A stretch of DNA of 64,000 bases from Candidatus Obscuribacter phosphatis (GTDB taxonomy: Bacteria; Cyanobacteriota; Vampirovibrionia; Obscuribacterales; Obscuribacteraceae): the NCBI GenBank assembly GCA_001899315.1, contig MOYA01000003.1:334369-398368 (forward strand), read 5' to 3'. The first letter of the stretch is position 1, and every line of letters begins with the position of its first letter. The notes beneath the pieces were generated by a model. The model saw only the letters and a list, made by a program, of their open reading frames with translations, made no database searches and was not told the origin of the DNA. The position numbers and the translations under genes were made by a program. Shown here one piece after another: positions 49,901-58,224 of this stretch.

Positions 49901-50125
49901 GCGGCAGTGGGGCTCTTGCCCGCCGCACTCTCTAATGAAATCGGATCACAGACCCAAAAACCCTTTGCCATTGTCATTATCGGCGGCTTGATCAGTTGCA
50001 CCTTACTGACACTCTATGTATTACCCGCCCTATATTTAAAATTTGGACCCAGCCCCGGGAAGAAATCAGGCAGCGGCAGCCGGACTTCGATAAGAGCAGA
50101 ATTGAGCGATATCAGTGGAAAGTAG
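46973..50125 (+). CDS. Heavy-metal efflux RND pump, CzcA/CusA family (plus-strand system)
   Basis: A 1050-residue inner-membrane proton antiporter for metal cations. It has twelve membrane helices with two large periplasmic loops. The start, LPIEAYPELANPQVRV, is the HME-RND form of the family motif. The proton-relay helix reads DFGILVDSAVVMTEN with Asp396, Asp402 and Glu409. These three acidic residues typify divalent-cation CzcA-type pumps rather than the Cu/Ag CusA type (which has AIGAMVDAA). The last helices (GLAVKNGILLVSFVNEM) are intact, and the length is normal. It overlaps the adaptor gene by about 10 bp. Zn, Co, Cd or Ni are likely substrates; specificity is inferred. Confidence 0.92.
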   Translation: MLQTIDDFIDAAIKGRYLTLFACIAVFIAGVIAWKLLPIEAYPELANPQVRVISLVPGKGPEEIEKLVTIPLEKEMNGIPGQTALRSISIYGLSVIISTFSDTTPTTLARQQVLERIQGASLPDGVNPRLEPEVGSLREIYRYCLHSPYYSSMGLRSIQQWELEKLFRQIPGVIGVVSAGGPTKSYQVNVDPYRLKAYGITLKEVFDAVSKSNATTGGGFLEHNGSALIIRQLGLIKNLDDIKNVVIKATPQGTPVRVSDVADVKIGPLVRRGQVGKDYEDDVVEGIVLLRRGENPTQVLKALKSRLPAIEEQLPKGVQLAPLYDRDKLINQTLQTVGNNVTMGISLVVVLLAVFLADLGSAVITAVVIPLSILIAFICLTLMGVPANLLSLGAIDFGILVDSAVVMTENIVRRLSQEGQDLSPGERLILLGESAREVGGPIVFGIITIIATFLPIFTFSGVEGKLFKPLAITMVTALIGAGFVALTLIPVLMSFFMVKKPVKESTSPLVAIARFIYKPTLGWSLKHPLVVISFAALAVSGAALLFGNIGSEFLPHLEEGNIWLRATLKPGSVTLEESVKVARRIRTTLIEKYPEVRQVLSQEGGPDDGTDPAKFADQEHYVDLKPAREWRPEFKENKELLIAAMRKDLEQIPGVGFYFTQYIQTTLDEALSGVQGSLVAKIAGPDLAELEKLGRQVGHIMGETPGIVDVIVDPLLGQPQFVIEIDRAQAARYGLSEDDLKELVEIAIGGASASTVIEGERRYDLMVRLAAPYRNSQEALKDVLVDTPSGKKVPLSQLASLRTMNGATQIWREAGSRMATIRANVRGRDLATAVEDAQARVQKELNLPESYSVKWTGEFQRQREASHQLAIILPVTLVLIIIILYLSCGTLGGAIVMFSVVPLAAIGAICALFLTHTYFSISAGVGLIALFGLAVKNGILLVSFVNEMRHEGFSIEEAIYQGSLVRMRPVLMTATIAAVGLLPAALSNEIGSQTQKPFAIVIIGGLISCTLLTLYVLPALYLKFGPSPGKKSGSGSRTSIRAELSDISGK

Positions 50126-51404
50126 AGCGAAAAAATCTATGAAAGAGCTAAGCAAAGCAAGGGCAAGAACAATTGAGGCTGTCGCCGCCGGCTTTCTAAT
50201 CGTCAATCTCGCAGGCTGTGCGCAGGAAGGCGGCGAACCCAAAAGCAGTTTATTTAAGAAACCGCCCGGCGAAGTTCGCCCCGATGTAAGCGCCGAAGAT
50301 CCTCTCAAAATCACAAATGAGCAGGCCAAACAAATGGATTTACGCACTATAGAAGTAGTGCGCCGTACCCTGCCCGAAGAATTAAAGATACCGGCAGTGG
50401 TGCAAGCCAACCCCAATATGACCACGCCGGTCGCATCTCTAGTGCCTGGGCGAGTCGAAGACGTGCACGTGCAACACGGCGACGAGATTAGCAAAGGGCA
50501 GCTATTGGGGCTAATTAGATCAGACGAAGTCGGTCAAATTGAAAGTGAATTGATAAGCAAATTGCTCGAGTTGGAAGCCGAACGCAAACAATATCAAGTA
50601 AAAATGCAGCTGGCTGAGAAAATCTATGAACGCAAAAAACTACTGCTGGAAGAAAAAATCGGCTCTCGCGCTGATCTAGAACTCGCTGAAAACGAATTAG
50701 AACAAGAGCGGGCAGCACTGAGAGCCATTTCGGACAAGCAATCGGCAGCCACTGAAGCTTGCGTGCAGAGATTAAAGCTTTTTGGCATCGAGCGTCACGA
50801 AATCGACCGGGTGATTAAAACCCGCGAGGTACACCATCTCTTTGAAATAAGGGCGCCGCGCTCCGGGGTCTTGACCATGAGAGACGCCGATCCAGGCGAG
50901 ATCATTTCAGCCGGCAAAACTTTGTTCATTATCGCCGACCTCTCACAGGTCTGGCTTACCGCCCAGCTTTCCGAAAGAGATGTGAGCAAGGTCAAATGCG
51001 GTCTATGTGTTAAGGCGCAGGTCGAGGGCTATCCCAGCCTGGAATTCCCCGGCCACCTCAACTTTATCGACTCTCATATCGAAACAGAGACCCGCACCCT
51101 GCCGGTTAGAGCCACGATTGAAAACAAAGAAAGAATATTGAAACCAGAGATGTTCGGCACCCTGACAATCGAGACCGGCAAAGCCTCAGCCCTCTTTCTG
51201 CCTAGCAAATGCATACAACAAGTCGGTGAAGCTAGTGTTGTATATGTGCGCAAAAGCGGTGATTTTTATGAAAGACGGGTAGAAACAGGTAGAAGCCTAG
51301 GGGACAATGTGGAAGTCTTGAGCGGTCTAAATGAAGGCGAGACTGTGGCCGAAGAAGGCAGTCTTAAACTGCTCGGTATGGCATTGCAGCGCCTGAGCAA
51401 ATAA
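50115..51404 (+). CDS. RND periplasmic adaptor lipoprotein, CzcB/CusB-like
   Basis: A 429-residue membrane-fusion protein linking pump and channel. Its lipoprotein signal ends LAGC (Cys35). A barrel-sandwich half ASLVPGRVEDVHVQHGDEISKGQLLGLI is followed by a long helical hairpin (about 145-225, rich in ELEAERKQYQ-type heptads). The second half is FEIRAPRSGVLTMRDADPGEII, then a beta-barrel (VWLTAQLSERDVSKV) and a membrane-proximal domain. The GTG at 50115 overlaps the pump stop; an ATG at 50139 is the other option. There are no His-rich metal-binding ends of the CzcB type. It lies in an operon between the pump and the PII-like gene. Confidence 0.9.
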   Translation: MESRAKKSMKELSKARARTIEAVAAGFLIVNLAGCAQEGGEPKSSLFKKPPGEVRPDVSAEDPLKITNEQAKQMDLRTIEVVRRTLPEELKIPAVVQANPNMTTPVASLVPGRVEDVHVQHGDEISKGQLLGLIRSDEVGQIESELISKLLELEAERKQYQVKMQLAEKIYERKKLLLEEKIGSRADLELAENELEQERAALRAISDKQSAATEACVQRLKLFGIERHEIDRVIKTREVHHLFEIRAPRSGVLTMRDADPGEIISAGKTLFIIADLSQVWLTAQLSERDVSKVKCGLCVKAQVEGYPSLEFPGHLNFIDSHIETETRTLPVRATIENKERILKPEMFGTLTIETGKASALFLPSKCIQQVGEASVVYVRKSGDFYERRVETGRSLGDNVEVLSGLNEGETVAEEGSLKLLGMALQRLSK

Positions 51405-51479
51405 AGCGAAGCACTTAAGCCCCAAAAGTCAAAGCCCAAAAGCTTATGCCCAAAAGCCTATTCAAGGACAAATATATAA

Positions 51480-51794
51480 ATGCAGTTAGTGACGGCGATA
51501 ATTCAACCCTTTATGGTGGACAGACTGACCCGCGCCCTGCGCAAAGCCAATGTGCCAGGCTATACAGTTATTGATGTGGAAGGCTCGGTGAATGTGGCCG
51601 ATGAGCCGGTGAGCGCCATGCCCCGCGTAAGAGTAGATGTGGCGGTCAACGACGCCCGTGCTGATGAAGTAATGGAAATTATGGCAAACACTGTGCGCAC
51701 CCATCAAAAGGGAGATGGCATAGTCTATGCCATTCCAATCAGCCGTTTCATCCACATAGAAACCGGCAAAGCCGATATGAAGGCTTTAGAGTAG
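51480..51794 (+). CDS. PII-like signalling protein at the end of a metal-efflux operon
   Basis: A 104-residue ferredoxin-like protein. It has the PII N-terminus LVTAIIQPFMVDRLTRALRKANVPGYTVIDVEG and the C-terminal GDGIVYAIPISRFIHIETGK, equivalent to the PII B-loop and C-terminus. The T-loop is short (VNVADEPVSAMPRVRV) and lacks the uridylylated Tyr51 site. PII-like groups without the Tyr, found next to CusABC/CzcABC-type efflux genes, are known (the PII-NG type). This gene has that position, 75 bp after the adaptor. AAGGA at 51465-51469 precedes the ATG. The likely role is to sense a nucleotide or metal state and modulate the pump; that is inference. Confidence 0.85.
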   Translation: MQLVTAIIQPFMVDRLTRALRKANVPGYTVIDVEGSVNVADEPVSAMPRVRVDVAVNDARADEVMEIMANTVRTHQKGDGIVYAIPISRFIHIETGKADMKALE

Positions 51795-51834
51795 CCCGAC
51801 GCTTTCCCAAAAGCTAGCTTGCAAAATAGCTTGT

Positions 51835-52770
51835 CTAGAATCTTGAAACCGAACTTGGCACAGTCGGGAAATTGAAGACATAGTTGGCTATGTCGGCCTG
51901 TTGAAAGGAATTCAGTTTATTGATGGCGCCTCTTTCGCCGAGCGGCACCACAAGGGGAATAGCGACAATTGGCGCAAGAGTATTGATGGTGTCCATGGCG
52001 ATCATGCCGGCAATCTTGTTCTTGGTGATACCGCCTTCTGTACCGGGAAGCCGCGAAGCAGGCAAATAAGTCTCGCCCCTATTGCCTAAAGAAAGACCGG
52101 AAGAAGCAGTGAGAATAGCTTTATTAGACCCCGGCGCCGGACCAGCTTGGGGTGAGCGCAGAGCCACCGATGCCGCCTCGGCAGTTAGTTCTTGTGTGTC
52201 GGGATTGAGTTTGACATCGCCGACCTTGAAATCGAGACGAAAGGCAAATGGCGAGCTAATAGATTGGATATCAGAAAGAGCCAGAGCCTGAACCTGACCG
52301 GGCAGAACTTCAAAATTCAACTTACCGCCGCTCACCGAGCGCACATTGCCGGTCAAAGAAGAACCGCTCTTGAGAGTGATGGTCTCTTTAGCCCGCTTGC
52401 GACCAGAAGTAAGCTCAGAGAGCCAATCGCCACCAGTAAAATAGGTTAAGGCAGAGACCGACTGACTGGAGGCGTCATAGTTTGCCGAGACGACCTGTCC
52501 GCTCAACACTGTGTGTCTATCAAAAAGCCAGTCTGGAACAGCTTTGATACTCAAATCGCTGCCCGCAATCTTGACTTGCCCCTGGGGCAATTGCAAACGT
52601 CCCAGTTTATCGGCCGCTTGATTGACATTGAGCTGCCCTTCCTTGAGAGAGAGAGGCGCACTCTGGGCAGATGAAACAGCCAGTAGCGAAGAAATCGCTA
52701 GAGCGGCGGCTAGACAAGCCGGTCTCTTGCTTAAAAGGCTTTTTCTCAGGGCTAATCTGCTCAATTCCAT
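51835..52770 (-). CDS. Exported protein of unknown function
   Basis: 311 residues. A long N-terminal signal (about 1-38: basic start with KRPACLAAALAISSLLAVSSAQSA). The mature part is Ser/Ala/Leu-rich and predicted beta-rich. Segments such as LSLKEGQLNVNQAADKLGRLQLP, ETITLKSGSSLTGNVRSVSGGKLNFEVLPG and LALSDIQSISS recall short repeated beta-strands, as in small beta-barrel or SH3-like folds (an LKSGxxLxGxVxxVxxGxLxF pattern). It is on the opposite strand to the preceding efflux operon, 40 bp from the PII-like stop. No family is recognised. It may be a cell-envelope protein. Confidence 0.72.
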   Translation of the reverse strand: MELSRLALRKSLLSKRPACLAAALAISSLLAVSSAQSAPLSLKEGQLNVNQAADKLGRLQLPQGQVKIAGSDLSIKAVPDWLFDRHTVLSGQVVSANYDASSQSVSALTYFTGGDWLSELTSGRKRAKETITLKSGSSLTGNVRSVSGGKLNFEVLPGQVQALALSDIQSISSPFAFRLDFKVGDVKLNPDTQELTAEAASVALRSPQAGPAPGSNKAILTASSGLSLGNRGETYLPASRLPGTEGGITKNKIAGMIAMDTINTLAPIVAIPLVVPLGERGAINKLNSFQQADIANYVFNFPTVPSSVSRF

Positions 52771-52920
52771 AAGTCTTATCTGAACTCTCGTCTAGTTCGG
52801 GCCGACACACTTAGATTCTAAGATATGGGGAACATCGCCTCCCTAATTCCGTCTCATTTTCTGTTGTCAATTCACACGAAGTAACCAATGTTTACCGCCA
52901 CAAGCCGGCTGGAGGTCTAG

Positions 52921-53109
52921 ATGAACACGTCTTTCAACCCAAAAAACTCTGGATTTACAGCAAAAGAAGCCAAAGCGGCTAAAGAAAATCTAGAAATGTC
53001 AGAACACCAGGTCCCAAAAGCCAGTCAGGACAATCAACTAAACCAAGACTGCAGCGGCGGAATCTGCACTCTCAAATGGAAGCCTAGAGCGCCAAAGAAA
53101 GCCTCTTAG
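52921..53109 (+). CDS. Small Lys-rich protein with CSGGIC motif
   Basis: A 62-residue protein without a membrane segment. A strong ribosome site, GGAGGT (52912-52917), is correctly spaced from the ATG. A charged Ala/Lys/Glu-rich helix (about 13-26) and a Gln/Asn stretch are followed by DCSGGICTLKWKPRAPKK, with a CxxxxC pair, and a basic end. The two cysteines could bind metal or a cofactor, or form a disulfide. It lies alone between two divergent blocks, in the gap between the two metal-efflux systems. No family is recognised with confidence. Confidence 0.65.
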   Translation: MNTSFNPKNSGFTAKEAKAAKENLEMSEHQVPKASQDNQLNQDCSGGICTLKWKPRAPKKAS

Positions 53110-53215
53110 GCAAGAAAAGCCAAGAAGAGCCAAGCAAGTTATATAGTTGGCTAATGCTAGAAAAATCAGACTCTCTTAGAATATGGTGCTGTAAGCTCTA
53201 GATGAGACGCCGCCC

Positions 53216-55021
53216 ATGCTTGAAACAGAAAACAGAGAAGCCGTCGCCGACTCGAGTCTGAGATACGACTATAAGCAAGATGAGTTCGAAGAAGACAGCC
53301 ATTATGGCCGTCTCTTGCACCGGGTTGGCAAGTCAAAGCGAGTGCTGGAGCTAGGTTCAAGCACCGGTTATCTCACCCAAGCCATGCAGGAAAAATTTGG
53401 CTGCCGCGTCACCGGAGTGGAAATCGACCCTGCCGCAGCCCAAAAAGCCCGAGACAAGGGTCTTGATGTGAGAGTGCTAGACTTAGACTTTGCCGACCTC
53501 AGTGTTGAATTTGCCGGTGAGAAATTTGAAGCGGTCCTGCTTGCCGATGTACTCGAACATCTGCGCGACCCCGCGACCACTCTGCGCCAAATAAGCAAAA
53601 TACTTGCTGATGGGGGCAAGATTGTTGCTTCTATACCCCATGCCGGGCATGGCGACATCAAAATGGCTCTCCTTACCGGCCGCCTGCCCTTCCGCCCCAT
53701 GGGACTGCTCGACCATACCCATGTCAAATTTTTCACCCGCAGTTTATTGGAAGACCTCTTTATCAAAAGCGGCTATCGCATCGATGAAATAGAAAGAAAC
53801 CGCTGGAACACTTCTTCCACCGAAGTTTCCTTTGCCGCAGCCAATGCCCTGCCCGAGAACTTGGCAGAGCTTAAGAACTTGCTTGACTGTGATCCGGAAG
53901 GAGATACTTATCAGTTTATTGTGCAAGCCACATTGACCCAAAATAGCGCTCAAGAAAACTCTCAAAATAATCTGCCAACTGTCGACATAGTCGTGCTTGA
54001 AACGGCGCTGCAAAAGGCTTGTGACCTTTATCATGCCGCCTTGCGCAACATAGACTATCCCAAGGCAAAATTGAAATTTTGGTTTGTTTCTGGAGAAGCC
54101 GAGAAAGACCAGATTGAGTATAGCGACAGCGCCGACAAAGCCAGTCCGCCTATGACGGCAAGCGACTTTCGCAGCTTTCGCTTCCTTTCGGGAGGCAGCC
54201 TGGACAAAACACCGCCACACGCCAGTGATTGCATTTTGAAGCAGCACAGTCTCTCGTCCCTGGCTATTTCAAACCGCGGTCGTGCCCTCAAAAAAATAGC
54301 CATGGGTTCAAATGCCGACTTGCTCTTTGTCTTGAACACAGACAGCTTGCCTGCCTCTGACTGTCTTTATAAACTCGCCCAAGCCTATGAAAAGCTCGAC
54401 CCAAGGGCAAAGCTAATGACCGTGCTTTGCGCCAGAGCAGAAGTAAGACAGGCGGGGCCGGCCCGCTCCGATGCGTCGCTCAGCCGCAAAGACGACAACC
54501 TTGCCTGGCACGAATTTAGCGGTATGCTCTTGCCAAAAGCCCTTGTTTTAGGCGACTTTCCCCAAGATATCAAAAATCAACTGGTTACAATCGATACCAA
54601 TAAGAGCAAACTAGAAATAGAGAAAGATGCCGCCGGCAGCCCGATAGATTCTTCCTTTTTGACAGAAGAAGCACAAGCGCAAGACTTTTGTTTCAGAATC
54701 TGGCAATTGGGCGGATGCGTCAAAGAAGTCTATCAAGCTCGCTATTTTTCAAACGGGCCAAGATTAAGTCAGGGCACAGCCGACGAAAGGAAATTCGACG
54801 GCATGCGGCTGCGCAGACGTTGGGGTACATCTAGACAACTTATCTCTTTTGCCAGAGAGAAAGAAAATGAACAAAGCCCAGATTGGCTGAGACTGTTCAA
54901 TCACCTAGTGGCGGCCATGATTGTCGAAAAGCCAACGGCACTGCCGCAAAACGAGCCCGGGAAAAGTCTGGTGGGCTTTCACGGACCACACTCTATTTTG
55001 GTGGGCGCCGCTCTCAAATAA
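53216..55021 (+). CDS. Fusion of SAM methyltransferase and GT-A-like domain
   Basis: 601 residues. The N-terminal class I methyltransferase (about 10-240) has VLELGSSTGYLTQAMQE (motif I, ELGSSTG), GVEIDPAAAQKARDKG and VLLADVLEHLRDP with LADGGKIVASIPHAGH. These are marks of the Methyltransf_11/23 types that modify sugars or lipid-linked glycans. The C-terminal part (about 255-500) resembles a GT2 fold: TVDIVVLETALQKACDLYHAALRNIDYPK, then LLFVLNTDSLPASDCLYKL with an Asp-centred DxD-like site, and a WHEFSGMLLPKA segment. No signal or membrane helix is seen. Such fusions occur in surface-polysaccharide loci, but the nearest glycan genes are about 16 kb away. Confidence 0.75.
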   Translation: MLETENREAVADSSLRYDYKQDEFEEDSHYGRLLHRVGKSKRVLELGSSTGYLTQAMQEKFGCRVTGVEIDPAAAQKARDKGLDVRVLDLDFADLSVEFAGEKFEAVLLADVLEHLRDPATTLRQISKILADGGKIVASIPHAGHGDIKMALLTGRLPFRPMGLLDHTHVKFFTRSLLEDLFIKSGYRIDEIERNRWNTSSTEVSFAAANALPENLAELKNLLDCDPEGDTYQFIVQATLTQNSAQENSQNNLPTVDIVVLETALQKACDLYHAALRNIDYPKAKLKFWFVSGEAEKDQIEYSDSADKASPPMTASDFRSFRFLSGGSLDKTPPHASDCILKQHSLSSLAISNRGRALKKIAMGSNADLLFVLNTDSLPASDCLYKLAQAYEKLDPRAKLMTVLCARAEVRQAGPARSDASLSRKDDNLAWHEFSGMLLPKALVLGDFPQDIKNQLVTIDTNKSKLEIEKDAAGSPIDSSFLTEEAQAQDFCFRIWQLGGCVKEVYQARYFSNGPRLSQGTADERKFDGMRLRRRWGTSRQLISFAREKENEQSPDWLRLFNHLVAAMIVEKPTALPQNEPGKSLVGFHGPHSILVGAALK

Positions 55022-55026
55022 CTGAC

Positions 55027-58000
55027 TCAGCTCTCGCTCGGATGCACTGTCTGTGCCGGCTTTTCTTTGGCGTCAGTGCCTGAGCCGCCGTTATTACCTG
55101 CCGTCGGCGCTTCGTCGGGATCTTTATTTATTAGAGTATAAAGAGTCGGCAAAACAATCAAAGTAAGAATGGTCGAGGTGAATAGCCCGCCCAAGACCAC
55201 AGTGGCTAGCGGTCTTTGCACTTCGGCACCGGTACCATGCGAGAAAATCAAGGGCAGGAAGCCGACCATCGCCACAAGTGCGGTCATCAATACCGGTCTC
55301 ATCCTCACTTTCACACCTTCCAAGGTTGCTTGCAAGACCGGCATACCTTGTTTTTCAAGTTGCATAATATAGCTGACCATGATTACACCGTTCTGCACAG
55401 CCACACCGAACAAGGCGATAAAACCGATAATGGCGGGCACCGAAATGGGTTGGTGAGAGACAAGCAGGGCAATGATACCGCCGATAATGGCGAAGGGTAC
55501 GTTGAGCATGATCAGTCCGGCATTGCGCAAACTATTGAAAGATGCGAAGAGCAAGATAAAGATCAAGAGCAGCACCACCGGCACCACCATACAAAGACGA
55601 GCCATAGCTCTTTGCTGGTTCTCAAACTGACCGCCCCAGACTACCCTGTAACCCTTGGGTATCTCTACTTCTTTATTGACGCGGGCTTGTACTTCTTCCA
55701 CAAAACTGCCGAGATCTCGACCACGCACATTAGCCAAAACAGCTGTACGACGCTGTCCATCTTCGCGGTTGATCATGACTGTACCGCTGGTATTGGTAAT
55801 TTCGGCCAATTGCTTGAGGGGCACTTTACCACCCTGGGGGGTGTCCACCAAAATCGATTCGATATCTTCCTGGGTATCTCTAAACATGACCGGGAAGCGC
55901 ACCAATAGACCAAAGCGCTTGGTACCTTCCACCACTTCAGTCACTTGCCGTCCCGCTAATGCAGTAGCGACAATTTCTTGCACATCATCGACATTGAGAC
56001 CATAACGAGCGATAACATCGCGGCGCAGTTTGATATTGAGCTGGGGCAAGCCGAGCAAATGTTCTTTCTGCACATCGGCAGAGCCTCGCACTTCTCTAAC
56101 GATTTTTTCAATCTTAGAGGCGATATTGTTGAGCGTCACAAGGTCTTCGCCAAAGACTTTGATACCGAGGTCGGCTTTGATACCGGCCACCAAGTCATCG
56201 ATCATGTCGGCGATAGGCTGCGAAAAGCTATAAATCAAGCCGGGGATTTTATCCACTTTGTCGGCCATTCTATTGACCAAGTCTTCTTTATCGTGGGTGG
56301 TCTTCCATTCGCTCTTGGGTTTCAAGCCGACATAAACGTCGGCGTTGTCGACACCTTCGAGGTCACCGCCCATACCAGATCGTCCAATCTTTGAGACGAC
56401 CACGTCCACTTCCGGGAACTCCATCAAGGTTTTTTCTACAATGGTTGCGACGCGGCGTGACTCAGTGTGAGAAACACTGGCGGAGAGCTTGGTGCGCAAA
56501 AGAATGGAACCTTCATCCAGTGAGGGAATGAACTCCGAACCAAGAAATGGGAAGAGACAAAAGGAGAAGAAAAGCAGCGCCAGTGCCCCGGCAATAGTCA
56601 TACGCGGATGCTTGAGAGACTTATACAAAGCCGGTTCGGCAAACTTACGAAAGCCTTCGATAATCGGGCTCGGCCTTTCCACAATCTTGCCGCGCATAAA
56701 CCAGAAACAGAGCACCGGTATGACAGTGAGCGAGACGACCAAGGCGCCGGAAAGAGCGTAGATATAGTTAAGCGCCAGAGGCGTAAACATTCGCCCTTCC
56801 ACACCCTCTAGGGTAAAGAGCGGCAGATAGACAGCAATAATGATGGCAATAGCAAAGAAAATTGGGCTACCCACTTCTTTGGCTGCCGTGTAAACCACAG
56901 AAAAGCGATTTCTTTCGTATTCTTCTTTGGATATTAGGCCGTGGTGAATCTTTTCTTGTTCTTCGGCCAAATGTCTAAATATGTTCTCGACCATTACCAC
57001 GCCGGCATCGACGATCACACCAAAGTCGACTGCACCAAGGGTCATCAGGTTGGCAGTCAGACCAGTGTGCTTCATCATGATGAAGCTGAAAAGCAGAGCC
57101 AGGGGAATAATCACAGCTACAATCAGAGAACAAGGCAAGTTGAGCAAGATAGCGCCCAAAACCAAGATCACCAAGGAACCGCCCAAGGTCAAGACTTCTT
57201 TTACAGTCTCGATGGTTTTGTCCACCAGGGCGCTCTGGTCATAGTAAACATGAATCTTGACGCCGTCGGGCAACTCTTTAGAAATCTCATCGACCACGTC
57301 TCTGACGCGCTCAACCACAGCTTTGGTGTTGACGCCTTTGCGGGTCAAGACCACGCCGGTGACTGTCTCACCGTTGCCATTCATCGAGGCCGAACCGCGC
57401 CGGAAAGCCGGACCGATCTCGACTGTGGCGATTTGTCCAATCTTGACCGGAGTGCCGTCCACCGACTTGAGCAAAACATCTTTGATGTCTTGCACACTTT
57501 CAATGCGACCAAGACCGCGAATGATAATCTCTTCGCCGCCGCGCTCGATAAAGTTACCACCGGCATTTAAGTTATTGGTCTGCAAGGCATGGATGACATC
57601 TTGAATGGTGATGTCGAAGCCTTTCATCAAATGCGGATTAACGAGCACTTGATATTGTTTGACATAACCACCATAGCTGACCACATTGCCGACACCGTTC
57701 ACGGCGCGCAAACGTCTTGCCACTTGCCAGTCTTGAATGGTGCGCAGCTCAACTAGATCATGTCTATCGGAAGTAAGATAGTAAGACATGACGTTCGAAA
57801 AGGTGGAAACAACCGGACCGAGCACCGGCTTGGCCGAGCCCTGCGGCAGCTCAATTTGCGAAAGCCTTTGCTGAACAAGATTGCGCGCCCAGTAAACATC
57901 GACATCGTCGTCGAAAATTGCCGTCACCACAGACAAACCAAAGCTTGAATTGCTGCGAATCTTGTTTACTTTGGGCAAGCCATTGAGACCATTCTCGATG

Positions 58001-58200
58001 GGAAAAGTGACTAGAGCTTCCACTTCTTCGGTGGCCATACTCTCGGGCTCGGTGATGATTTGCACCTGCACGTTGGAGACATCGGGAAATGAGTCGATGG
58101 GGATATTCATGGCGCTATAAACGCCGAAACCAGCCACACCAAGGGCGGCTGCCACAGTAAGCAATCTTTGTTTGAGCGCGAATCTAATTAATTTGATCAT
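55027..58200 (-). CDS. Heavy-metal efflux RND pump, CzcA/CusA family (minus-strand system)
   Basis: A 1057-residue HME-RND pump. It starts MIKLIRFALKQRLLTVAAAL and has NIPIDSFPDVSNVQVQIIT, the family motif with SFPD where the other pump has AYPE. The proton-relay helix is DFGVIVDAGVVMVEN with Asp392, Asp398 and Glu405, again the divalent-type triad. GVAVQNGVIMVSYI lies in the later helix repeat. The C-terminal 30 residues are Gly/Asn/Asp-rich and polar. It is the second gene of a two-gene unit, 24 bp after its adaptor; no TolC gene accompanies it, so it may share a channel. The two pumps are clearly different paralogues, not a recent duplication. Confidence 0.92.
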   Translation of the reverse strand: MIKLIRFALKQRLLTVAAALGVAGFGVYSAMNIPIDSFPDVSNVQVQIITEPESMATEEVEALVTFPIENGLNGLPKVNKIRSNSSFGLSVVTAIFDDDVDVYWARNLVQQRLSQIELPQGSAKPVLGPVVSTFSNVMSYYLTSDRHDLVELRTIQDWQVARRLRAVNGVGNVVSYGGYVKQYQVLVNPHLMKGFDITIQDVIHALQTNNLNAGGNFIERGGEEIIIRGLGRIESVQDIKDVLLKSVDGTPVKIGQIATVEIGPAFRRGSASMNGNGETVTGVVLTRKGVNTKAVVERVRDVVDEISKELPDGVKIHVYYDQSALVDKTIETVKEVLTLGGSLVILVLGAILLNLPCSLIVAVIIPLALLFSFIMMKHTGLTANLMTLGAVDFGVIVDAGVVMVENIFRHLAEEQEKIHHGLISKEEYERNRFSVVYTAAKEVGSPIFFAIAIIIAVYLPLFTLEGVEGRMFTPLALNYIYALSGALVVSLTVIPVLCFWFMRGKIVERPSPIIEGFRKFAEPALYKSLKHPRMTIAGALALLFFSFCLFPFLGSEFIPSLDEGSILLRTKLSASVSHTESRRVATIVEKTLMEFPEVDVVVSKIGRSGMGGDLEGVDNADVYVGLKPKSEWKTTHDKEDLVNRMADKVDKIPGLIYSFSQPIADMIDDLVAGIKADLGIKVFGEDLVTLNNIASKIEKIVREVRGSADVQKEHLLGLPQLNIKLRRDVIARYGLNVDDVQEIVATALAGRQVTEVVEGTKRFGLLVRFPVMFRDTQEDIESILVDTPQGGKVPLKQLAEITNTSGTVMINREDGQRRTAVLANVRGRDLGSFVEEVQARVNKEVEIPKGYRVVWGGQFENQQRAMARLCMVVPVVLLLIFILLFASFNSLRNAGLIMLNVPFAIIGGIIALLVSHQPISVPAIIGFIALFGVAVQNGVIMVSYIMQLEKQGMPVLQATLEGVKVRMRPVLMTALVAMVGFLPLIFSHGTGAEVQRPLATVVLGGLFTSTILTLIVLPTLYTLINKDPDEAPTAGNNGGSGTDAKEKPAQTVHPSES

Positions 58201-58224
58201 GAATTATTTAGAGCGCCTCTGGCT

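Noticed and set aside
56941-57570. 209-codon plus-strand frame, His/Asp/Gln-rich
   Set aside because: Antisense to the second CzcA-type pump; its composition is that of a shadow frame of a membrane protein.
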